Assembly (NCBI GenBank): GCA_001295905.1
Contig: LJHT01000133.1
Coordinates: 40,614-104,613, forward strand
Length of the DNA: 64,000 bases
Direction of reading: 5' to 3'
Source of the DNA: a beta proteobacterium AAP51
GTDB taxonomy: Bacteria > Pseudomonadota > Gammaproteobacteria > Burkholderiales > Burkholderiaceae_C
Shown: positions 36,801 to 44,244 of the stretch, one piece after another
Layout of the letters: each line of letters begins with the position of its first letter
How positions within the stretch are numbered: the stretch's first letter is position 1
The notes under the pieces: model-generated
Databases searched by the model: none
What the model saw: only the letters and a program-made list of their open reading frames with translations
Told to the model about the DNA's origin: nothing
Program-made: the position numbers and the translations under genes

Positions 36801-38356
36801 GGCGTGACGTCGCGGCCCTGGAAGGGGTAGCTCTGCATGTGCTTCGACGCATACGCCGACACCGTGCGGTCAACGTGCGCAATCTTCGCGTGCAGCTGGT
36901 TCAGCTTCTCCTCGGCCGCGGTGATGTTCTGCGCGGCGCGTGTTGGATTCAGGCCCGCGACGCTGGAGGCAATGGTCTGAATGGAGTGCTCGAACTGCTT
37001 CATGCCGTCGCGCTCGTCTGAGAGCAGCGCGACGCTGAGTGGCCGGATGCGCTCGGGCAGCTTCTCTTGCAGCACCGCCAACGCCGACTCTCCCTTGGCC
37101 GTCACGAGGACGCGCTTGCCCTGTGCGAGGTAGTGGCAGATGACGTTGGCAATGGTGTGCGTCTTGCCCGTGCCCGGCGGGCCTTGGGCGACCACGCCGT
37201 CGTTGGCATGCAGCTTCTGAACGATGGAAACCTGCTCATCGTTGTAGGCCATCGGGAAGTACAGCTCCATGGCCTGAGAGCCACCATCGCTTGTCGAGAG
37301 ACCGCGGAACGGCTGCTCAGGGCGGACCTTCACCGTGGAGTCGCCACGCTCGACGAAGCTGCGGATGACGCTCGGAAGCTGCTTGGCTTCCTCGACCTTC
37401 TTCTTCAGGCGCCGGATGTCCTCCAGGAAGATGTCGCCGGAACGCTTGCGGCCGAACAGCACCCAGGTGTTCGTTATCGTCAACTTGTCGCTCGGAGTGG
37501 GCGGCGTGACGTCTTCCGTGCGGACTTCGTAGGTGCCCGTCGGGTCGAGGTGGCCAACGGCCGCCTTCAGGGTGCCGTCGAAGGTCGAGGCCTCGAACGG
37601 ATTGACACGGTTGGCACCCGTGGCCAGCGCGCTGCGCCAGTAGGCTTCCAGCTGTTTGATGCCGGGCAGCTCCATCTCGGCGTAGCAGTCGGCCTCAAGG
37701 CGAGGCTCGACATCGCGCGGCCGCACCTCGAGGTCGAAGGTCTTCTCGTTGAGCGAGATTTCGCAGGCCTGCACGAGCAGCGGGTGCTTCAGCGCCGTGC
37801 TAAACCCTTCCTTCTTCCAGGCCGCATAGCCGATGCCCCAGACCAGCTCGAGCGGCGTCTCGGCACCTTCGGAGGAGATGGCCTGCTGCAGGGAGAACAG
37901 CTGGTTGTAGCGAGCGATGGTCTTGCGTCGCGGGCGCTCGGCAGCGGCCCAGGGCTCCCACTGGTACTCGACGTACCAGTCGAAAGCCTCCTGCACCTCG
38001 GGATGGTCCTTGAGCTGCTCGCGGGCGACCTCGCGCTTGCCCTCGAAGGTGACGGTCTCGCTCTTGAGCTCGGGCGACTTCTCCGGGCTCTTGGGCAGCG
38101 TCACCCAGGGCTTGAGCTGCTCGTCGAGCTCGGGCGGCGCGATTTCCTGCAAGCGAGGCACGCGCAGCCAGACGTCATCGCCTTCGACCTGCAGGTTGAA
38201 CTGCAGCTCTGGCAGCCGCTTGAGCTCATGCTGATGCGCGACGAAGAACTCGGTCGGCACCGTGAAGGCCGGCTTGGTCTTCAGCTTCTCGACCTGCTCG
38301 ATGTAGTTCAGCAGGTCAAGGACGAGCGGCGCGCCAGCCGCGAGGTTGTCCGTCAT
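33872..38356 (-). CDS. Giant SF1 helicase with C-terminal Vsr/DUF559-type nuclease domain
   Basis: The product is 1494 residues. A unique N-terminal region (1-360) is followed by a superfamily-1 helicase with Walker A GPPGTGKT (392-399) split by long coiled-coil inserts. The DExx box is LVIIDEASQSDIW, followed by VLVVGDHKQVSPS, and late motifs are around VSMVLGPGDRSAANRADMHQRFNVALSRARDRMYLF. The C-terminus (from about 1388) has the nuclease pattern GYRIDFVVEG (Asp1392) and LAVECDGDRFHG (Glu1406, Asp1408) of the MTES_1575/Vsr type. Helicase-Vsr single-protein systems (for example the reported DUF4011-helicase-Vsr type called Hhe) are anti-phage; this is probably a relative. It overlaps the RHH-like gene by 4 bases. 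Confidence 0.75.
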   Translation of the reverse strand: MTDNLAAGAPLVLDLLNYIEQVEKLKTKPAFTVPTEFFVAHQHELKRLPELQFNLQVEGDDVWLRVPRLQEIAPPELDEQLKPWVTLPKSPEKSPELKSETVTFEGKREVAREQLKDHPEVQEAFDWYVEYQWEPWAAAERPRRKTIARYNQLFSLQQAISSEGAETPLELVWGIGYAAWKKEGFSTALKHPLLVQACEISLNEKTFDLEVRPRDVEPRLEADCYAEMELPGIKQLEAYWRSALATGANRVNPFEASTFDGTLKAAVGHLDPTGTYEVRTEDVTPPTPSDKLTITNTWVLFGRKRSGDIFLEDIRRLKKKVEEAKQLPSVIRSFVERGDSTVKVRPEQPFRGLSTSDGGSQAMELYFPMAYNDEQVSIVQKLHANDGVVAQGPPGTGKTHTIANVICHYLAQGKRVLVTAKGESALAVLQEKLPERIRPLSVALLSDERDGMKQFEHSIQTIASSVAGLNPTRAAQNITAAEEKLNQLHAKIAHVDRTVSAYASKHMQSYPFQGRDVTPEELAKVVLEQAEAHQWLDDEPALTKDGTLPFDDAAVNALRRARMTVGEDLPYLGCALPSPDAFPVWADMLGLHRDLVKAKSIDASVHQGVILALVDSRLENFEKAQSLSKFLEDRMTLKGKLAGVRQSWLEVLGKRFADMQATDPVLIALVALCADVRKLERQRRELLAKAVEVPADAELNEDVGDAVGRLVAGKSAFALPFGKGDARKLVAAVTVSGVAPAGKPEWELVQELLAWRVEARKVLARWSSLSGEFGLEAPGPGVEPALKKVGTWQAGIEEVRQLTFEFDAKLHPRLEEVFGKQTADRMWDGGETFVATAYSSLQAHVDKGRLAYAMKRVQELARKLEGHSGGIVEELRSFLTESLGRTTADESVLQTTWLALQAELSRLTALKPSLAEIERVTAAIESAGATNWARRLRTEPATADLDTATPATWLDAWNWRQAVMFLDRIDGHHKMRELFDERRTLTTALARTYQDLVAEKTWLGVFHNSPDSVRQALQAYLNAVQAMGAGTGVRAVRHRKTAREAMLRAYQAVPCWVLPQWRVSETIPPEVGLFDLVIIDEASQSDIWALPALLRGQKVLVVGDHKQVSPSAVGTAEEKIKELTNRFLTNQPHGSEMTPDKSIYDLARVVFAGNSVMLKEHFRCVPAIIEFSNREFYQGDIRPLRVPKANERLDPPLVDVFVKGGYRKGDINDPEAKAVVDEIEAILTDPQFDGRSIGVVTLLGTSQAARIHELVSERISPVDVVERRIAIGPPPVFQGRERDIMMVSMVLGPGDRSAANRADMHQRFNVALSRARDRMYLFRSVAETEFKEDSLNSKVISHFKQPFRQDAKKVQALRERCESGFELEMFDELVKRGFRVEPQVSCGGYRIDFVVEGNEGRRLAVECDGDRFHGPGQWQDDMARQRVLERAGWTFWRCFASSFVRRRDEVLEDLMRTMERLGIEPLGAESVDNTVWVHYKEVDPYGVEEEQEVA

Positions 38357-38547
38357 TGCTTTGCTCCCTTGGCCTTGCCCGTGCTCGCTGCCGGCTCTTT
38401 TAGGCCTTGCTGTTCGCAGTGAGCGAACAGGAGGGTCTCGAGCATGTTGGTCAGGCTGCGGTTCTCATGCGCCGCGGCGACCTCGAGTAGGGCCTTGAAC
38501 CGCGGCGAGACGCGAAAGCTTATGGAGACGGTCTTCTCGGCGGCCAT
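38353..38547 (-). CDS. Small ribbon-helix-helix-like protein
   Basis: This is a 64-residue protein from the ATG at 38547. The core KTVSISFRVSPRFKALLEVAAAHENRSLTNMLETLLFAHCEQQG fits an RHH/CopG DNA-binding fold: one beta strand, two helices, with alternating residues in the strand. It is likely the autoregulator of the helicase-nuclease operon, since it comes first and its stop overlaps the helicase start in ATGA. The Lys-rich C-terminal tail (GKAKGAKQ) may aid DNA contact. Confidence 0.6.
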   Translation of the reverse strand: MAAEKTVSISFRVSPRFKALLEVAAAHENRSLTNMLETLLFAHCEQQGLKEPAASTGKAKGAKQ

Positions 38548-39263
38548 GGTGGTTGTCTGTTTGTATAGAGGTTCACCATACATGACAGAGGCGATTGGCG
38601 GAAGCACCAGATGGTGGGCTCCGCGCGACCTTGACCACGTGCTCCAGCAGACGAGGGAGCCTACAGCGGCCTGCTGGGGCTGGTGTGCTCCGGCTACTTG
38701 TCCGGGCTGTGTTCCCTGAAAGACTGGCTAAGCCACTTGAGCCGGACATATAGCTCGCCGGGTTTCGCTCCCGCCTCCGGCGAACTAGCCGCTGCCAGTG
38801 TCACGAGTCATCCCCAATCCGCCGTTCCCTGATTCACCAAAAGTTCTTGCCTGAGACGAGGGTACGTAGCAGCCCACTCAACCGACCGCATTCCGGCATC
38901 GAGATCACCGTGATGATTGACGGCAGCGGGTCTTGGCCCTCCGGTCACGCGACACGGAAGCAGACGTTGGCCTGCCGCTTCGACGGGAGCCGAGGTCGGG
39001 TGGCTGCTTACCGCTATGGCGGTCATCAAGTCGGAGACGCGGCGGATGACCGCTTGAGGCCCGAGCCGCCACTCGACCGTAATCCCCCCACCTTCCCGGT
39101 CATTCGCCAGTGCAGCTTGATCGCGGCATCTGCCCAAGGGCCGACCGAACTCAACGCAATAGCCTGTGGATTTCGCATGGCGGCACCTGCAGTCGAGCTT
39201 GGAACACTCGACACCAGCCGGCTCCAGGCCAAGTTTGCCGAGTTCCGTCGTTCCCTCGGGCGC
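38548..39263. other. Gene-free stretch
   Basis: There are 716 bases upstream of the helicase operon and downstream of the MerR-like gene. A plus-strand frame at 38847-39374 is open, but it lacks a ribosome site, has no family pattern and overlaps the MerR-like gene. I treat it as chance. The area looks like decayed intergenic DNA. Confidence 0.45.
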
Positions 39264-39800
39264 TCAGCGCCGACCAGACGGAGCGCGCTTCGCCGGAAGC
39301 TCTGCCGCTCGTTGGGCAAGGTCGCCGGACATCCGAAGACGTTCCTTGGCCGTCAGTTCACCAGCCTTAAGTAAGCGCTTGATGATGAACGTCTCGGTGG
39401 GAAGCAACTCTTCAGATGCGAAGACATGGATGCCTTCAGACACCCTGTAGATAGTCGCCCGCTGTGCCTGACGGGGCCAAGCTGGCGCCGTCGAGCGACG
39501 CAACTTTTGTAGTCCCTTTCCGCCTCTGGAGAAGGCTTCAGCAATCTGAGCAACGGTCATCTCGGAGCTCAGATGATGGCGCACCCGTTTCGCCTGCTTT
39601 ACGTGATCCAGCGTGTAGGCGGCTGAACGAGTACGACCAATTGGTGGGCTGACCGCACCGCATTGAATGTAGTACGTCAATTGGCGCGACGTGATGCCGG
39701 CCATCTTCAGCAAGTCCGTCCGAGAAAGGCGCGGAGGCGTTGCATCTGGCGCTCCAAGGTAGCCGCCGATCAGCGCTTGCAGGTGCGGCAGGTTTCCCAT
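39264..39800 (-). CDS. MerR-like helix-turn-helix regulator
   Basis: The product is 178 residues. The HTH region LSRTDLLKMAGITSRQLTYYIQCGAVSPPIGRTRSAAYTLDHVKQAKRV has the MerR pattern of helix-turn-helix plus wing (TYYIQxG). MTVAQIAEAF follows. The C-terminal part (about 110-178) has no known effector-binding signature. It is divergent from the XRE regulator in front of tnsA, with 171 bases between. It may therefore regulate transposition or cargo genes, which is inference from position. Confidence 0.65.
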   Translation of the reverse strand: MGNLPHLQALIGGYLGAPDATPPRLSRTDLLKMAGITSRQLTYYIQCGAVSPPIGRTRSAAYTLDHVKQAKRVRHHLSSEMTVAQIAEAFSRGGKGLQKLRRSTAPAWPRQAQRATIYRVSEGIHVFASEELLPTETFIIKRLLKAGELTAKERLRMSGDLAQRAAELPAKRAPSGRR

Positions 39801-39971
39801 TTCTACATTCCGATGTCATGCACGAATGTCCGGAATGCTAGCGGTAGGCGGCGCCACTGCCATGCCTCATATAGGTGGACAGATGACTGCGCGCGCCAGG
39901 GTCCAGGTCGCCTTTCCGGCAGGCTGCAATAGCCTCTTGGCATGGACACGGTGTGCACCTAATCTGGACCA

Positions 39972-40409
39972 ATGACAGCCCTGAACCTGTACCAACTCCC
40001 CAAGAAGCTCGTAGCGCTGAGGGCACAAGCCGGGCGTTCGCAACGGGAGTTCGCCGAGTCCCTGTCGATGGACGCGTCGCTCTGGTGCGCCCTCGAAAGG
40101 GGTCGGCGGCAAGTGGCGACGCGCCCGATGCTGGATTCGCTGCTGGCTCGCCTGAGCGTCTCGCAAGCAGACCGCGGCGAGTGGGCCGCCGCCTTTGATC
40201 ACGACCGTGTGATCGAGCGACTCGCAAGAAGCCAGTTCTCCATCGAAGCAGCCCTGCTCGTCTCGCGCTGCCTTCAGGCGGCACTAGTCCTCGATCGCGA
40301 CGAACTGCGTGGCCTGGTGTCGACGGTTGAATCCGTGATGGACAGCAAGCGTGAGCTCAAGGAGCTGGCAAGCCGCGCTCCTGCAGGAAGGGAGGCCCAC
40401 ATGGACTAG
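39972..40409 (+). CDS. XRE-family helix-turn-helix regulator upstream of tnsA
   Basis: The product is 145 residues. The N-terminal HTH (about 8-65) reads LPKKLVALRAQAGRSQREFAESLSMDASLWCALERGRRQ, the standard XRE pattern. The C-terminal helical half is unrecognised. The gene precedes the transposition operon by about 190 bases and probably controls it. The base run CTGGACC occurs both just before this start (39964-39970) and in a palindrome before tnsA, a possible operator for this protein. Confidence 0.7.
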   Translation: MTALNLYQLPKKLVALRAQAGRSQREFAESLSMDASLWCALERGRRQVATRPMLDSLLARLSVSQADRGEWAAAFDHDRVIERLARSQFSIEAALLVSRCLQAALVLDRDELRGLVSTVESVMDSKRELKELASRAPAGREAHMD

Positions 40410-40567
40410 AGAAGAGAAAAGCGAGCTGTCATTGCTGAGCAGCTCGCCGAGAAGTACCTGGGCAATCACCCAAGCAATACACAAGTCAAGTATCCAAGCC
40501 CGGATCCTCTCGGTCAAGGGCGACCGCATGTAGCGGTCTCCTCTGCTCAGCGCCCCCTGATCAGTTT

Positions 40568-40585
40568 CTGGTCCATCTCTGGACC
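40568..40585. promoter_or_regulatory. Palindrome upstream of tnsA, possible operator
   Basis: CTGGTCCATCTCTGGACC contains TGGTCCA and its near-complement TGGACC around a short spacer, 15 bases before the tnsA ATG. The half-site TGGACC also occurs at 39965-39970 just before the XRE gene start. This arrangement suggests autoregulation and control of the tns operon, but it is unproven. Confidence 0.35.
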
Positions 40586-40600
40586 GGAAGGAGACCACAC

Positions 40601-41272
40601 ATGTCAAAGATTCCGCATCGTTCGCCGCAACCTGGCGACAGCCTGGAGCACTTCCTTGCCAACGTGGCGGGCCTGACGTCAGGGCGCAAGGTACGCCCCG
40701 TCGTGACCCCCACGGGCAAGCGCGCTCGCGGCTACTTTCCTTCGATCAAGTCCCCCACCCGCGCGCGCTACGAGAGCCTTCTTGAGCAAGATGTCCTGCG
40801 GGTCGTCGAGGTCAGCTCAAAGATCCACGTGGTTCGCACGCACCCGGCGGTCCTGAGGCTCCCGGGCGAGAAGCCCATTCACTACACGCCCGACGCTCAG
40901 CTTGAATGGCCAACCGGTGGCGTCCTCCTCGAAACCAAGGCGGCCTACTTCCTGACTCTGGAGCCTTCTCGCCGTCGGCTCCAAGCGGTCGTAAGCCGGC
41001 TTGAAAAGCACGGCTTGAAGCTCGCGCTGGTCGTGGAGCGCGATGTCCGTTCAGCCGGCCTCCAGAACGAGCTCAAGGAACTCCTCCGACTGCGACCTAG
41101 GGTTGGCCGATACAGGCCCGGCATCGACCCCACACCCTGGGATCCGCTCGGGCGAGCAGTTATAGACGCGGAGTTGGAGCGGCGCTGGCGCGCAGCACAA
41201 CAGGAGTGCGACGAGCTCCTGTTGCGCGTGATGCGGCGTGACCCCGGTGAGCTGATCGCCACAGCTGTCTAA
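40601..41272 (+). CDS. tnsA: TnsA endonuclease (Tn7-like transposition)
   Basis: The product is 223 residues. The nuclease residues are visible: RARYESLLEQD (Glu58), HYTPDAQLEW (Asp98) and LLETKAAYF (Glu111-Thr-Lys113). TnsA cuts the 5' strands at the transposon ends so that the element moves by cut-and-paste. The C-terminal half (about 140-223) would contact TnsB/TnsC. The ribosome site GGAAGGAG precedes the ATG. It is the first gene of the tnsA-tnsB-tnsC-tniQ-tniQ operon. Confidence 0.88.
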   Translation: MSKIPHRSPQPGDSLEHFLANVAGLTSGRKVRPVVTPTGKRARGYFPSIKSPTRARYESLLEQDVLRVVEVSSKIHVVRTHPAVLRLPGEKPIHYTPDAQLEWPTGGVLLETKAAYFLTLEPSRRRLQAVVSRLEKHGLKLALVVERDVRSAGLQNELKELLRLRPRVGRYRPGIDPTPWDPLGRAVIDAELERRWRAAQQECDELLLRVMRRDPGELIATAV

Positions 41273-41284
41273 GGAGCAAACCAC

Positions 41285-43291
41285 ATGAATCCATTTCTCA
41301 AAGACCAGACCCTGTGGATCGACAACGTCGAAATGCAGGTTGCTCAACAACTTGGCAAGTTCGAGGTCCAACTGCGGAACGCAAAGTCCGGGGAGATCAC
41401 GACCCACAAGATCTTCAATCTCCTTCAGAAGTACGCGCAGGGCGAAGTGCTGACGGCTGCCCAGTGCCGCAGGATGCTTCAGGCCAGCGGCAAGAAACCT
41501 CGATCGCCGGCGCGCATGGACCAAATGTCTGCTGCGGCCCGATCCGAGACACGCCGGAGGATGGACTACCTCATTCAGCTGCAGAACAAGGGCTCGTTCG
41601 ACAAGTCGCGTGCCGAGCTGAACGAAGACCTTAAGGTCGTGGCAGTAGTCAAAGGCGAGCAGCGCGCACCACATGCTTCAACCATCTACCGATGGCGCCG
41701 CAAGTACCTGCAGGCGCAACGCGACGTCCGCGCGCTGTTCTGCAAGTTCGACAAGCAAGGCGGCAGGGGCCAATCCCGTCTCGACCCCGAGGTGGAAGCG
41801 ATCATCCACGACAAGATCGAAACGATCTTTCTGTCGCAGAAGTGTGGCAGTGCAGACGAGGTCCATAACGCCGTCTTTCTGGAGATCCAGAAGAGAAACA
41901 CCACCAAGGTGGAGTCCGAGTGGCTGGTCGTTCCGGGCCTGCGCACCATCCAGCGTCGGCTCTCGGAGCTCTACGCCTTCGAAATGGCCGTCGCCCGGTT
42001 TGGGGAAAAGGAGGCCGAGCGCAAGTTTGCCCATCACCTGGGGGCACGAGCTGTCTCTCGGATCCTCGAGCTCGTCGAAATCGATCACTCGCCGGTTGAC
42101 ATCCTGGTGACCGATGAGAACGGCATCGTGATCTCCAGACCAACGATCACCGTGGTTCTAGACCGCAAATCGCGTTGTGTTCTGGGCTATCACCTCAGCC
42201 TGGCCGGACACGGCACGCAGGCTGTCTTCGCAGCCCTGCGTCACGCGCTACTGCCCAAGACCTACTTGCAGGAGCGGTACGCCGACCTCGCGCTTGAGTG
42301 GGACTGCTTCGGTTGGTTCGAGACCGTCCTGATGGACAACGGCCGAGAGTTCCATGCAGAAGCCGTGATCGATGCGCTCATGAACTTGTCGATTGCCACA
42401 GAGTCCGCACGGTCGAGGACACCAAACGACAAACCGCATGTCGAACGCTTTCTGAGGACCTTCAACTACTGCTTCATCCACCGGCTGCCCGGAACGACGC
42501 TGGCCAAGGTGCACCAGCGCATCGGCTTCAAGGCAGAGGACGACGCGTGCATCACCAAGGACGAACTGGACAGGATGATCCACGTGTGGATCTGCTCCGT
42601 GTACCACCTGCGGCCCCACGCTGGCCTCTACGGGCGAGCGCCGATGACGGTCTGGAAGGAAGGTGCAGCCGCGTTCCCGCCGCAGCTCAAGGCCAACTGC
42701 GAGGACCTGGACATCGAGTTCTCGCAGGTGGACAACTCGGCACTGCAGCACTACGGCATCGACCTGAACACATTTGTCTACGTCTCGCCGCGGCTTCTGA
42801 CGCTCCGGCGGATGCTTCCTGAGAACGCGCGGGTCGACGTGAAGTGGCCTGCTTACGAGGCGGGCCACATCTTCGTGTGGGATCCCGTCAACCACGAGTA
42901 CTTCAAGGTCGGCATCAAGGACACGCAGTTCGCGAATCTGACGGTCGAGCAGGCCAAGGCCGCGAAGAAGGCCAAGGCGGCCGCCGATCCCAGCAGCCAG
43001 CTCTCGATTGCTTCTGCTGAGGCCGTCGCGCGAGACATGGCCGCCGCCGCACTCGCCGGCAAGTCTCTGAAGCAGCGCAAGCAAGGCGCGCGGTTTGCAA
43101 ACATGACAAGCGAGACCTCTCGCCACGGGCAGAAGGTGGCAAAGCCAGCTGAGTCCGAGGCCGGTACCGAGGCCGAGCCTGGCGTCGAACAGGCTGCCGC
43201 GGCCAAGCCTACGCGCGCCCTCAAAGTGCCGCAGGTGGAGCTCGCCGACGACGAGGAACTCGCCACCGACGCTCAAGGCGGTGAAGCATGA
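41285..43291 (+). CDS. tnsB: TnsB DDE transposase
   Basis: The product is 668 residues. N-terminal DNA-binding helices (1-230) precede an RNase H-fold catalytic core with Asp267 (VEIDHSPVDI), Asp351 (LMDNGREFH) and Glu387 (KPHVERFLRTF). All three catalytic acids are present. A beta-barrel domain (about 460-545) and a charged C-terminal tail for TnsC contact follow. TnsB binds repeated sites in the ends and joins the 3' ends to target. The start is ATG 41285, 12 bases after tnsA, with AAGGAG. The stop overlaps tnsC (ATGA). Confidence 0.92.
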   Translation: MNPFLKDQTLWIDNVEMQVAQQLGKFEVQLRNAKSGEITTHKIFNLLQKYAQGEVLTAAQCRRMLQASGKKPRSPARMDQMSAAARSETRRRMDYLIQLQNKGSFDKSRAELNEDLKVVAVVKGEQRAPHASTIYRWRRKYLQAQRDVRALFCKFDKQGGRGQSRLDPEVEAIIHDKIETIFLSQKCGSADEVHNAVFLEIQKRNTTKVESEWLVVPGLRTIQRRLSELYAFEMAVARFGEKEAERKFAHHLGARAVSRILELVEIDHSPVDILVTDENGIVISRPTITVVLDRKSRCVLGYHLSLAGHGTQAVFAALRHALLPKTYLQERYADLALEWDCFGWFETVLMDNGREFHAEAVIDALMNLSIATESARSRTPNDKPHVERFLRTFNYCFIHRLPGTTLAKVHQRIGFKAEDDACITKDELDRMIHVWICSVYHLRPHAGLYGRAPMTVWKEGAAAFPPQLKANCEDLDIEFSQVDNSALQHYGIDLNTFVYVSPRLLTLRRMLPENARVDVKWPAYEAGHIFVWDPVNHEYFKVGIKDTQFANLTVEQAKAAKKAKAAADPSSQLSIASAEAVARDMAAAALAGKSLKQRKQGARFANMTSETSRHGQKVAKPAESEAGTEAEPGVEQAAAAKPTRALKVPQVELADDEELATDAQGGEA

Positions 43292-44244
43292 CTCCCGGGC
43301 AGGCCACAAGGACCATCCGTGCCATCAAGCGCTGCTTCGTTCAGTTCGACCACGTGAAGGCCGTTCACGAGCGACTTCGCGAGCTCAGCCAGTTCGAGTG
43401 TGGCGTCGACGAGCCGGATATGGTCCTCATCGTCGGCGACCCAGGGGTCGGCAAGAGCCGCCTGCTGCAGCGATTCGTGGACGACTTTCCACGGGTCGAA
43501 CATGAGACTTGGACGGAGGTCCCTGTTTTGTCCGTGCTCGTGCCGGCCAAGTGCTCGCTCTCGCGGCTGCCCGGAGCGATGCTTCAAGCGTTGGGGTCCC
43601 CACTTTGGAACAAGGGCAATGAAGAGGCCCGTACGTACCAACTCGAGACCCTGCTGGTGAAGTGTCGCGTCCGTCTGGTCATTCTGGTTGAGGTCAACCA
43701 CCTGATAGATCGAGGCAAGGAGCGATCTCACTACTTGCTTGCCGACTGGATCAAGCTGTTGTCTGAGCGAACGCGCATCCCCTTCGCGCTGGCAGGAATC
43801 GACCGCGCCAGGGTGCTCTTGCGCGTGAACGAGCAATTGGCTGACAGGGTCCGCGAGGTCATCCAGATCGAGCCCTTTGGTGTCGGCGAACGCTGTCGCA
43901 ATCAGATGGGCGATGCCCTGGCAGCGTTCAACGGACTGCTGGGCGACATCGATCGCATCAGTCTCGAGGATGACAGCACCGCACGCATGTTCACCTTCGC
44001 AACCGCCGGACGCCTGCGTAAGGTGCGGCAACTGCTTGTGCGGTCTGTCGAAATCGCCGCGAAACAGCCGAAGCCCCGAATTGACCACGCAGTGTTGGCT
44101 GAGGCCTTTCGGACGGCCGTGTTCAAGGACGCACCAGACGTCCGAAATCCCTTCGTCGCCGCCAAGTTCGATGGGCTCCCGCTGAATCGTCCCGGGGAGC
44201 CCTATCACCCGCGCCGGCAGACCGCGGAGGAAGTCGATGCCTAG
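43288..44244 (+). CDS. tnsC: TnsC/TniB AAA+ ATPase with altered Walker B
   Basis: The product is 318 residues. Walker A is LIVGDPGVGKSRLL (about 47-60). The expected Walker B hhhhDE is RLVILVEVNHLIDRG: Val134 takes the place of the Asp, while Glu135 is kept. A later arginine-bearing sensor region (FATAGRLRKVRQLLVRS) is present. TnsC polymerises on target DNA and links TniQ to the TnsAB transposase. The ATG overlaps the tnsB stop and its stop overlaps tniQ. The substitution may slow or abolish ATP hydrolysis, or the position may tolerate change in this lineage. Confidence 0.85.
   Translation: MTPGQATRTIRAIKRCFVQFDHVKAVHERLRELSQFECGVDEPDMVLIVGDPGVGKSRLLQRFVDDFPRVEHETWTEVPVLSVLVPAKCSLSRLPGAMLQALGSPLWNKGNEEARTYQLETLLVKCRVRLVILVEVNHLIDRGKERSHYLLADWIKLLSERTRIPFALAGIDRARVLLRVNEQLADRVREVIQIEPFGVGERCRNQMGDALAAFNGLLGDIDRISLEDDSTARMFTFATAGRLRKVRQLLVRSVEIAAKQPKPRIDHAVLAEAFRTAVFKDAPDVRNPFVAAKFDGLPLNRPGEPYHPRRQTAEEVDA

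Noticed and set aside
38847..39374. 175-codon plus-strand frame upstream of the tns operon
   Set aside because: It overlaps the MerR-like gene on the other strand and has no start signal or recognisable domain.
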